In this document: positions 31,417-39,188 of the stretch, one piece after another | Layout of the letters: the number at the start of each line of letters is the position of its first letter | Numbering within the stretch: the stretch's first letter is position 1 | NCBI RefSeq assembly: GCF_032911445.1 | Contig: NZ_JAWJEJ010000001.1 | Coordinates: forward strand, 2,852,001-2,916,000 | Direction: 5' to 3' | DNA: 64,000 nt | From: Sphingomonas sp. HF-S4 | GTDB taxonomy: Bacteria; Pseudomonadota; Alphaproteobacteria; Sphingomonadales; Sphingomonadaceae | Made by a program: the position numbers and the translations under genes | Notes under the pieces: generated by a model | Databases searched by the model: none | The model's input: only the letters and a program-made list of their open reading frames with translations | Told to the model about the DNA's origin: nothing

Positions 31417-34122
31417 TCAGGGCCGATACGTCGGCCCCTGCTCCGGATTCGCCTGGTCGGTCCGCGGCGCGCGGGTCGGGACAGGCACCGTATCCAGCGC
31501 CTCGGGGATCAGCGCCAGCGTCTGGATCGCGGCGAGGCCCCATTGCGATGCGCCGTTGGTCGAGACGCCGGGCCATTCGACCACCCCACCGGGCAGCTTG
31601 ATCCGCGGGTCCGCCGCCATGCGCTGCCCCGCCTCACCCGAATAGAATTCCTCGGCCGCGCGCTTGGCGAGCGCCGCATCGCCGGTCGCCTTGGCGACAT
31701 AGGCGGTGAGGCGCGAATGGCCCTGCTTCAAGTTGCGCCCGCCATAGGGACGGTTGAACTTCGCCGCCCATTCGTCGCGCGGCGCGTTGAACCAGCGGCA
31801 ATAATCGAGCCATGCCGTACGGAAACGCGGCACGTCGATCAGCGCGATCAGCTCGGACTGGATTTCGACCGCGCCGAACACTGCGTTGAGGTGCGAGATG
31901 CCGATATTGTCGCGGACCAGGAAGCGCCCGCTCTTGAGATCGTAGGGCGCGCCGCCGGTAAGCCAGCCATTGGGCATCCGGCCGATGCTGTCCATCCCCG
32001 CGGCGATGCGGTCGCGCCATTTCCGCTCGCCGGTGCGCTCCCATTCGGTGAGCCACGCGCCTGCGCACACCGCCCAGGTGGTGCCGAACGCCATCTGGAT
32101 CACGCCCTCGGGCAGATCCTCCTTGGGCGCGCCGGTCTTCCGGCCGATCTCGACATGCTGGAGCGTCTCCTCCGAGTCGATCAGTGCGCGCATCAGGTCG
32201 CCGACGCGCTCGTCGGCGGTGAGATAATAGAAGATGCGCCGGTACGCCGCGTTGCTGACGCGCGGCTGCTTCGAGCTGTCGCTCCAATGCTGGACGCCGT
32301 GGCGCGTGCCGAGCCCCTTGAAGCGGCCCATATGGTAGGTATCGACTTCGCCGGTATGCCGCGTCATCGCCTCGGCGAGCCGCCAGGTCCTGGCATCGCC
32401 CGAGCGCAGCGCCGCGTACCAGAGCCAGAGATCGGGCGAGAGCTCGGAGTTCGCCCAGGCGAAGCCGCCGATGTCGTACTTCCACTGGTGCCGGTCGCTG
32501 TCATAGCTGTGCATCACGTCGCCATGATCCCAGAAGCCGTACCAGCTGCGGCGATCGACTTCGCCGTCGTAGAAATCGATCAGGTTTGCGAGTTGGTCCT
32601 CGATCCGCGCCCGTGCCGGCGTCGAGCGATCGGGCAGCCCCCAGTCGCCGAACACGCCGGCGGCGTGGAGATGCGCCGGGTCGGCCATCAGCTGCGGGGG
32701 CGTCGCGGCGGCGCGGGCGAGTGCCTGGAGCCGGGGCGTCGCGGGGGTGGCGTCGAATGCCCAGAGCATCAGCTCGCTGGTGCGTGCGATACCCTTGGCG
32801 TCGTCCCAGCCCGGCTCGTAATCCTCATAGGTGATGTCGAGGCCTTCGTTCTGCGCGGCGAAGCTCTCCATCCCCATCGTGCCGTGATAGGGGCGGACAT
32901 CCATCGGCCTGGCCTCGGGCGACCAGAGCCAGGCAGTGAGGCTGGCGGTGTCGCTGGCGGCGCCCAGGATATCGAGCTGGGTCGGGTGGCGCTGCCAGAA
33001 GTACCGCGCGCTGATCCCCGCCCCGCCCTGCGGCGAGCCGACATAGCCGAAGCCCGGCGCGCGTCGGCCTTCGTCGCCGTCGATCCAGCCATGGCCTTCG
33101 CCGGTGCGCTTGGTGAGGGTGAAGCCGTTGGCGGAGAGCTGGGCGAGGCTGAAGTCGCTCCACGCCGGGATGCGCTCGAGCAGCTTGCCCACCGGATCGC
33201 GCATTTCCGCGGTAACCGCCTTGCCGGCGACCTGTGCCTCGCGCACCGCCTTGCCCGGATCGCGGCGCAGCCCGGTGAGCGGACGCACCGCCTCGGCGAA
33301 CATCGCGTCTTCGGCGGTGGCGAGGCGGATGTGGCGATCGTGCAAGGCCCCACGCATCGGCACGTCGGTGGCGATGCCGAGCGCGGAGATGTGGTCGGTC
33401 GCCTCGATATCGAGGACGAAGCTGTGGACGATGCGCAGCGCTTCCGACCCGGCGTAGGCATAGAGCCGGACGACGAAGGGGAGGACCGAGCGCCCGCCGC
33501 CCTGGTGCGTGCCCTCGAGCCGCACCACTGCGCGGACCGGGCCCTTCTGCTCGACCACCGCTCGCTCGATCGTGCCGGTCAGCGCGATGCGCTCGCCTTC
33601 GGGCGAGCCGGCGCGGATCTCGCCGAGCAGGCGGGCATTGGCGAGCAGGGTGCGCTCGCCGTTCTTCGCCGAGCGGATCGCGGCGGGACCGCTCTTGGCG
33701 ACGTCCCATTCGAGCGCGCCCGAGCGGATCAGGATCGCGTCGGCGGTCTCGCGTACCGAAACCGGCGCAGCAGGCAGCGCCGGGCGGCCCTTGGCGACGA
33801 CGAGCCCGTCGCTCCCCTGCCCCGCGGCCACGGCATGCGCGGTCCATTTGATCGACCCGTCGGGCCAGAATGCCGTCGGCCAGCTCTGCGCGGGCACCTC
33901 GCCGCCCGCGCCGCGCAGCGTCAGCGCCTGCCCCTTGGCCAGCGCGCCGCGCGCCCAGGCTAGGCCGAAGGTCTGGCCCGTATGGAGTTCGGGTACAGTG
34001 CCATCGATCCAGCGGATCGACGCCTCGACGGGCTTGCCGCGCCGCGATTGCGCCAGCGCCGGGCCTGTGATTGCGGCCGACAGGATCGTCCCGGCCATCA
34101 TCGTCCGTCGCGTGACGCGCAT
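31417..34122 (-). CDS. Exported PcRGLX/YetA-like polysaccharide lyase (rhamnogalacturonan lyase-like)
   Basis: 901 residues. MRVTRRTMMAGTILSAAITGPALAQ is a twin-arginine signal with cleavage near residue 25. The order RIFT-barrel-like N-terminus (SIRWIDGTVPELHTGQTFGLAW, FWPDGSIKWTAHAV), central beta-sandwich (VVRLYAYAGSEALRIVHSF) and a large alpha-toroid C-terminal half (GDVMHSYDSDRHQWKYD, WANSELSPDLWLWYAAL) fits the PcRGLX/YetA family, which includes exo-rhamnogalacturonan lyases (PL26). It is last in a leftward three-gene set with a DUF6250 lipoprotein and a TonB receptor, which supports glycan degradation. The exact linkage is inferred. Confidence 0.65.
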   Translation of the reverse strand: MRVTRRTMMAGTILSAAITGPALAQSRRGKPVEASIRWIDGTVPELHTGQTFGLAWARGALAKGQALTLRGAGGEVPAQSWPTAFWPDGSIKWTAHAVAAGQGSDGLVVAKGRPALPAAPVSVRETADAILIRSGALEWDVAKSGPAAIRSAKNGERTLLANARLLGEIRAGSPEGERIALTGTIERAVVEQKGPVRAVVRLEGTHQGGGRSVLPFVVRLYAYAGSEALRIVHSFVLDIEATDHISALGIATDVPMRGALHDRHIRLATAEDAMFAEAVRPLTGLRRDPGKAVREAQVAGKAVTAEMRDPVGKLLERIPAWSDFSLAQLSANGFTLTKRTGEGHGWIDGDEGRRAPGFGYVGSPQGGAGISARYFWQRHPTQLDILGAASDTASLTAWLWSPEARPMDVRPYHGTMGMESFAAQNEGLDITYEDYEPGWDDAKGIARTSELMLWAFDATPATPRLQALARAAATPPQLMADPAHLHAAGVFGDWGLPDRSTPARARIEDQLANLIDFYDGEVDRRSWYGFWDHGDVMHSYDSDRHQWKYDIGGFAWANSELSPDLWLWYAALRSGDARTWRLAEAMTRHTGEVDTYHMGRFKGLGTRHGVQHWSDSSKQPRVSNAAYRRIFYYLTADERVGDLMRALIDSEETLQHVEIGRKTGAPKEDLPEGVIQMAFGTTWAVCAGAWLTEWERTGERKWRDRIAAGMDSIGRMPNGWLTGGAPYDLKSGRFLVRDNIGISHLNAVFGAVEIQSELIALIDVPRFRTAWLDYCRWFNAPRDEWAAKFNRPYGGRNLKQGHSRLTAYVAKATGDAALAKRAAEEFYSGEAGQRMAADPRIKLPGGVVEWPGVSTNGASQWGLAAIQTLALIPEALDTVPVPTRAPRTDQANPEQGPTYRP

Positions 34123-34131
34123 GTTGCTCTC

Positions 34132-34827
34132 CTATGGTTTTCCGATGCGCACGTTGCGGATGCGCAAATGGCTCTTGGTGGTGCGCAGCGCGAACCAGCC
34201 GCGCTTGTAGGCCTGCGCGTCTTCCAGCTCGAAGATCCGCCGCCCGTCGCGCTCGACGGCGATGTGGCGGCCGTCGGCGATCAGCCGCACGTGCGTCCAG
34301 CGATTGGCGACGAGCAGGTTCTCGGCGCCCTTGAGGTCGTGCCCGGGCAGCAGCGGCCGGTTGCCGGGCTCGCCGATGTAGCGGCGGAAGCGGGTGGTGG
34401 TGTTCCGGTTGCCGCCGATGCCGACATAATAGGTCTGGAGGTCGTCATAGCCGGCAAACGCGCCCGAGCGCCTGGCCGCGAACACCGCCCCCCCCTTCGC
34501 GCGGGGATCGCGCGCCATCCAGAAGGCATTGAGGTCGCTGACTTCGTCGTTGGCGCCACCTTCGGACACCGCCAGCGCCTCGAACTCGATCGCCACCGGG
34601 CCCTTCAACTCGCGCTTGTACCAGAGCGACAGCCCAGCGGGGGTCTCGATATCGATGACGGGGCCCAGGCTGACGAACGCCGCCTGCTCGGCTTCGATCT
34701 TCCAGTCGGAGGCGCCGGGCGTAACCACCGGCCGCGCAACCGGCGCGCAGCCCGCCGCAAGCAGGCATCCGGCCAGCGCGGCAAGGCGCAACGCCGGGAT
34801 GCGCTTATGCCCGGCCACAGGCAGCAA
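34132..34827 (-). CDS. DUF6250 domain lipoprotein of the polysaccharide locus
   Basis: 231 residues. A lipoprotein signal is present (LAALAGCLLAAGCAP), with the lipidated Cys at about residue 27. The rest is a jelly-roll-like beta domain with conserved aromatic/Asp blocks: LNAFWMARDPRAKGG, DDLQTYYVGIGGNRNTTTRFRRY and FELEDAQAYKRGWFALRTTKSH. DUF6250 proteins occur beside pectin and other glycan-degrading genes, where a carbohydrate-binding or lyase-like role is assumed. Spacing of 9 bp to the lyase gene suggests cotranscription. Confidence 0.8.
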   Translation of the reverse strand: MLPVAGHKRIPALRLAALAGCLLAAGCAPVARPVVTPGASDWKIEAEQAAFVSLGPVIDIETPAGLSLWYKRELKGPVAIEFEALAVSEGGANDEVSDLNAFWMARDPRAKGGAVFAARRSGAFAGYDDLQTYYVGIGGNRNTTTRFRRYIGEPGNRPLLPGHDLKGAENLLVANRWTHVRLIADGRHIAVERDGRRIFELEDAQAYKRGWFALRTTKSHLRIRNVRIGKP

Positions 34828-34848
34828 GTTCGGGCCGGGCGACCGGCA

Positions 34849-37800
34849 TCACAGCTTCCACTGCATGCCGACGAAGATGCGCTGGCCGGGATAATTATAT
34901 TCGACCGGCTTGGTGGCATCGATGTAGGTCTGGCTATATTCCTTGCCCAGGTTCAGCCCCTCCACCCAGACGCTGTACTTGTCGGTCAGGCGGAACATCA
35001 CCTTGGCATCGATGAAGGTCTCGCCCTTGCGGAAGATCGGGCTGTTGTCGAAATTGGCGTCCGACGCTGCCGCAAGCCAGTCGCTACGACGGTTGTACGA
35101 GATACGGGCGTTAAGGAAGCCCTTATCGTAGAACAGGCTGCCGTTGTAGGTGTACTTCGACAGGCCCGGATAGCCATCGAGCGCTTCGCCGGTCGACTGA
35201 TTGATCAGTCCCGAATTGAGCACGCGCGCAAAGGTGAAGTTGCCCCCCGCGCCGAACCCATCGAAAGGTGCCGGCAGGAAGCTGAACACGGTCTGCGCGC
35301 TGACTTCAATGCCGTCGAGCTTGGCGCCAAACGCGTTGACCGGCTGGCGCACGGTGTAGGTGGTACCGTCGTGGTAGAGATCGACCCCGGCGCGCGTCAC
35401 GTTGGGGACGATGAAGCTCTTGATGTCCTTGTAATAGTAACCGACGCTGACCAGCGTATCGCGGTTCGGATACCAAGAAGCGTTTACGTCGAACTGGTCG
35501 GCGCGATAGGGCTGAAGATCCGGGTTACCTGCAACGCAGGTATCATCGACACCGAGCGCGTCTAGCGTGTCGATCGTGCAGTTGATCGCCGGCGCGAGGT
35601 CCGTGGGCTTGGGGCGCGCCATGTTCTTGGCATAGGTGCCGCGAACGAACAGATTGGGCACGACCTCGAGATTGAGGTTCACGGCGGGCAGCCAATCCTC
35701 GTACTTGTTCTCGATCGTGATTTCCTGAGTGAGCGCCTGTACTGTCTCGGTGACCGCGGGGATGCCCGGCACGCCCGTCCCGGGGCGGATGCGGATCTCG
35801 TTGCGGCGGTTGGTGCCCATCGCCCGGTCGCGCGTCTTGGTATAGCGCACGCCGACATTGCCGGTGAGCTTCATACCGAGCAATTCCTGTTCGAAGTTCG
35901 CCTTGAGATAGGCCGAGGCGATCTGCTCGTCGATGACATAGGCCGGAATCTGCGGAAGCCCGTTGGCGTTACGCACCAGCGCCTGGGTGAAACGCGACAA
36001 GTCGTAATAATTGCCCAATTCGGGCGCAAACTCGGCGAAACCGATACGGCTCGGCGCGCCCGACGGCGCTCCCTGCAACCCGGTGAAAAGCGGCGAGCCG
36101 CCATTGACCACCCCGGTCTGCGCGAGGAACGCCTGATACTGCGCCTGAGTCCAGTAATAAGTGTCGGCGGCCGGGCCACTCGCGGGCACCGGCCCGATCA
36201 CCGTATTGTAGCTGACATTCGCCGTGCTCTGGAACACCGCCGGGGAACCGACGATGCCCGCCGCGGGCACGGCCGGGACCGCAGCCTGCAGCAGACGGCC
36301 GCCGCCGCCCTGATAGCGGAAATAGCGCTGATCGCGGAACTGGCCGCCCCATTCGATCGTGGTGAACGGACCCCACCCGAGCTCATAGTCCATGTCGAGC
36401 TGCGCCAGCTTTTCGTTCGAGCCCTCGTCCGACGGACGGTATTGGACCGTCGGCCCCGCTTGGACGAGCGCCTGGCCGTTCGCACCATTGCGCGCGACTC
36501 CATAGTCGGCGGCATTGGCCGGATCGAAGCTCGACGGGAAGCCGAACACCGGCAGGCCGAGCTCGTTGCGGCGATCTACGGTGATGCCGCCTACGCCAGT
36601 GCTGAGCGCAACTAGATTGGTATTGTTGATCAGCTGCGCCTTCGAATAGGCACCGAGCCCGCGGACCTTGAGCCGATCGAGATCCCAGTCGAACCCGGTC
36701 TGATAATATTGAGTGAACTGGTCGTAGTCGAAATTGCGACGCTGAACGCTGACGATGCTGTTCGCACCGTTATAGTTGGGCGCCGAAGCCGTGCCGACAT
36801 TGACGCCGTTGAGCGCCAGCGTCGAGCTGGTGACGACGTGATCCTCGATCGTAAAGGTGCCGTTGGTGATCCGCGGGCGGGATGTGGCGCCAGCAGCGTT
36901 GGCCGGCAGCGCCGCGTCGTAATTATACCGTTCGAACCGGTCGGCGTTGATCGAATAATTGATGTCGCGGAGCTGCTGGCGCCGCTTGTTCATCTGGCCC
37001 TGCACCCAGAAGTTGAAATTGTCGGTGGGGCGGAACTGGGCCTGCAGATCGACCGAGGTACGATAATCGCGCCGATCGAGCGAACGATAGCGGTAAATGG
37101 TGGGCGCCCAGTCGAAAAACTGGGTCTCGCAGGCGAGGCGGTTGGCGGTAGCAACCGCCGCGGTAGCGCCGGTCACGCCCGCGCAGCTTTCATAGGTATT
37201 GAAGCCAGAATAGGCCGAATTGGCGATCGTCTTCTCCGTAGAGCGATCAAAATCGGCGATCCGCTTCCAATTGGTATTCGCAGCGAAATCCGAGCGCGTA
37301 TCGACCGCGCTGTGCGTCACGTTGACGATGAAGCCGAAGCGGCCGTCGAGCAGGTCGCCGCGGCCGGCGAGGAAATTGAGGCGCGGCTGCCACGTCTCGG
37401 TCAGGTCGAGGCGCTGACCCTCGGCCTTGATGCTGAAGATCGGATCCTTGAGATCGAGCGGGCGCCGCGTCTCGACCGAAACGGTGCCGCCGATGCCGCC
37501 CTCGGGCAAATCGACCATATAGCCCTTGTAGACGTCGATCGATTTGACCAGCTCGACTGCAAGCTCGCGGAAGTCCCCGCCGCGGCCACCGGTCGCGCTT
37601 TGCTGGCTGACGCCGTTGATCTGAACCCGGTTGAGATCGGGCTCCACGCCGCGGATCGAAACCTGCGTACCCTCGCCGAACTCGCGGCTGAGTTGGACGC
37701 CGGTAATGCGGCTGAGCGCCTCGCCAACATTCTTGTCGGGGAAGCTGGCGATGTCGTCGGCGACAATCGAGTCGACGACAGTGCCTGAATTCTTCTTGCG

Positions 37801-38004
37801 GCCGATCGCCGACTGGAGGCTGGCGCGGGTGCCGGTGACGATAATCGTGTCGTTGTCGCCCTCGGCCGCCTGATCCACTGAGTCCGCGGATTGGTCGACC
37901 GGATCGGCCGGCGCGTCCTGCGCGAGCGCGGCGGGCGAAAGCACGAAGGCGGCTGCCATCGCGGCAAACGAAACGCTGTTACGAACGCGGATACCCTTAC
38001 GCAT
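34849..38004 (-). CDS. TonB-dependent receptor (Xanthomonas-Caulobacter type)
   Basis: 1051 residues from the ATG at 38004, which has GGAGAG upstream and opens a clean signal peptide (MRKGIRVRNSVSFAAMAAAF... ending PAALAQ). A TonB-box-like DTIIVTGTRAS follows, then the plug (FPDKNVGEALSRITGVQL, VSIRGVEPDLNRVQINGV) and a long beta-barrel ending in the aromatic-rich GQRIFVGMQWKL. Receptors of this subfamily carry oligosaccharides or other large substrates across the outer membrane. It heads the leftward set with the lipoprotein and lyase, so oligogalacturonide-type uptake is likely but unproven. Confidence 0.92.
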   Translation of the reverse strand: MRKGIRVRNSVSFAAMAAAFVLSPAALAQDAPADPVDQSADSVDQAAEGDNDTIIVTGTRASLQSAIGRKKNSGTVVDSIVADDIASFPDKNVGEALSRITGVQLSREFGEGTQVSIRGVEPDLNRVQINGVSQQSATGGRGGDFRELAVELVKSIDVYKGYMVDLPEGGIGGTVSVETRRPLDLKDPIFSIKAEGQRLDLTETWQPRLNFLAGRGDLLDGRFGFIVNVTHSAVDTRSDFAANTNWKRIADFDRSTEKTIANSAYSGFNTYESCAGVTGATAAVATANRLACETQFFDWAPTIYRYRSLDRRDYRTSVDLQAQFRPTDNFNFWVQGQMNKRRQQLRDINYSINADRFERYNYDAALPANAAGATSRPRITNGTFTIEDHVVTSSTLALNGVNVGTASAPNYNGANSIVSVQRRNFDYDQFTQYYQTGFDWDLDRLKVRGLGAYSKAQLINNTNLVALSTGVGGITVDRRNELGLPVFGFPSSFDPANAADYGVARNGANGQALVQAGPTVQYRPSDEGSNEKLAQLDMDYELGWGPFTTIEWGGQFRDQRYFRYQGGGGRLLQAAVPAVPAAGIVGSPAVFQSTANVSYNTVIGPVPASGPAADTYYWTQAQYQAFLAQTGVVNGGSPLFTGLQGAPSGAPSRIGFAEFAPELGNYYDLSRFTQALVRNANGLPQIPAYVIDEQIASAYLKANFEQELLGMKLTGNVGVRYTKTRDRAMGTNRRNEIRIRPGTGVPGIPAVTETVQALTQEITIENKYEDWLPAVNLNLEVVPNLFVRGTYAKNMARPKPTDLAPAINCTIDTLDALGVDDTCVAGNPDLQPYRADQFDVNASWYPNRDTLVSVGYYYKDIKSFIVPNVTRAGVDLYHDGTTYTVRQPVNAFGAKLDGIEVSAQTVFSFLPAPFDGFGAGGNFTFARVLNSGLINQSTGEALDGYPGLSKYTYNGSLFYDKGFLNARISYNRRSDWLAAASDANFDNSPIFRKGETFIDAKVMFRLTDKYSVWVEGLNLGKEYSQTYIDATKPVEYNYPGQRIFVGMQWKL

Positions 38005-38126
38005 ACTCTCTCCGACCCAGTTGGACGGCCCCGCAGGCCGTGTGCCGATTCCTCGGCTTGTGGTGCGTCGAATAGCAGCGACGGGCATGATTGAAAGCAA
38101 AATTGACTACATATGATAGTTGCACT

Positions 38127-38153
38127 CACATTGTGGGATAAATGCCACATGTG
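38127..38153. promoter_or_regulatory. Imperfect palindrome upstream of the TonB receptor gene
   Basis: CACATTGTGG (38127-38136) and CCACATGTG (38145-38153) form an imperfect inverted repeat about 125 bp upstream of the receptor start, in a locally AT-richer stretch between divergent genes. It could be an operator for the polysaccharide locus. No dedicated regulator gene is adjacent. The remaining gap 38005-38283 shows nothing else clear. Confidence 0.4.
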
Positions 38154-38283
38154 TTTGCGCCGGCTTGCTCTAGCGTGACAAGACTCACGAACCGAGCGTG
38201 GGACACTCCACCGGACGCAGGTCGGGGAGATGCCATTATCGCGGCAGCAGAGACGCGAAGCGCGCCTCGTTAGGAGCAGCGAC

Positions 38284-39072
38284 ATGTCTGATCTCACTCA
38301 ACTCGTCAGCATCCCGGCCGGGATCAACCCGCAGGTATCGAGTGCCAAGCAGGCGACCATGCTCGCATTGCTCGGCAATCCGCGTTCGAGCTATGACGCG
38401 AGTTGCCGCGAAGTTACCAACGCCCCGCTCGCCGCGATGATGGTGACACGCACGATCGCGCCGATCCGCGTGCGCGGGCTCAAGCCCGCCCTCGATTCGC
38501 TGGAAACTATATTTGCGGACATCAAGGCGCAGCAGCCGCGGGTGCACGCGGCGCTCGGCACCGCGGGCATGCTGTGCGCGCGCCTGGTGCGCGGCTCCGC
38601 CACCGCGATCAGCAACCATAGCTGGGGCACCGCCATCGACCTCACGATCGACGGCGACCTCGACACGCGAGGCGATGGCCGGGTCCAGTTGGGACTGACG
38701 CTGATCGCGCCGATCTTCAACCGGCACGGCTGGTTCTGGGGGGCCGGCTTCCGCACCGAGGACGGCATGCATTTCGAGGCGGGCGATGCCCTGATCCGCG
38801 AATGGCACGCAAAGGGACTGTTCTCTGGCGCGCCGGCCGTTGCACCGCCGCCCGCGCTCAGCCTCGGCGATCGCGGCCCGGAAGTGGTAGCGTTGCAGGA
38901 ACAACTGAGCCTGCTGGGTGCGTCGCTGCAACCGGATGGCGAATTCGGCCCGGCGACCCGGGCGGCGGTGATGGCGTTCCAGGCCGGGCATGGCTGCGCG
39001 GTCGACGGCATCGTCGGCCCGAAGACGGCGAGCCGCATGAGCGAAGCGATCGAGACGCGCCAGGCTGCCTGA
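38284..39072 (+). CDS. M15 family D-Ala-D-Ala carboxypeptidase-like protein with peptidoglycan-binding domain
   Basis: 262 residues from the ATG at 38284, which has AGGAG upstream. The M15 zinc peptidase domain (about residues 60-180) shows SNHSWGTAIDLTIDG with the His and Asp ligands and EDGMHFEAG with the third His. A PG_binding_1 domain follows (LGDRGPEVVALQEQLSLLG, GEFGPATRAAVMAFQAGHG, DGIVGPKTASRM). There is no signal peptide or membrane segment, which is the layout of phage endolysin-like enzymes rather than of periplasmic VanY, so how it reaches its substrate is unclear. Confidence 0.85.
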   Translation: MSDLTQLVSIPAGINPQVSSAKQATMLALLGNPRSSYDASCREVTNAPLAAMMVTRTIAPIRVRGLKPALDSLETIFADIKAQQPRVHAALGTAGMLCARLVRGSATAISNHSWGTAIDLTIDGDLDTRGDGRVQLGLTLIAPIFNRHGWFWGAGFRTEDGMHFEAGDALIREWHAKGLFSGAPAVAPPPALSLGDRGPEVVALQEQLSLLGASLQPDGEFGPATRAAVMAFQAGHGCAVDGIVGPKTASRMSEAIETRQAA

Positions 39073-39188
39073 CCCAGGCCGCCTGACAATGTGCTGATTT
39101 GGGCAAAATCGGCTGTACGTTGCGTTGCAGGAAGCCTGTTGCGCGCCCCGCGAACCCGCTAGGATCGGGCAGTTCGCGGGGGGTGGCC

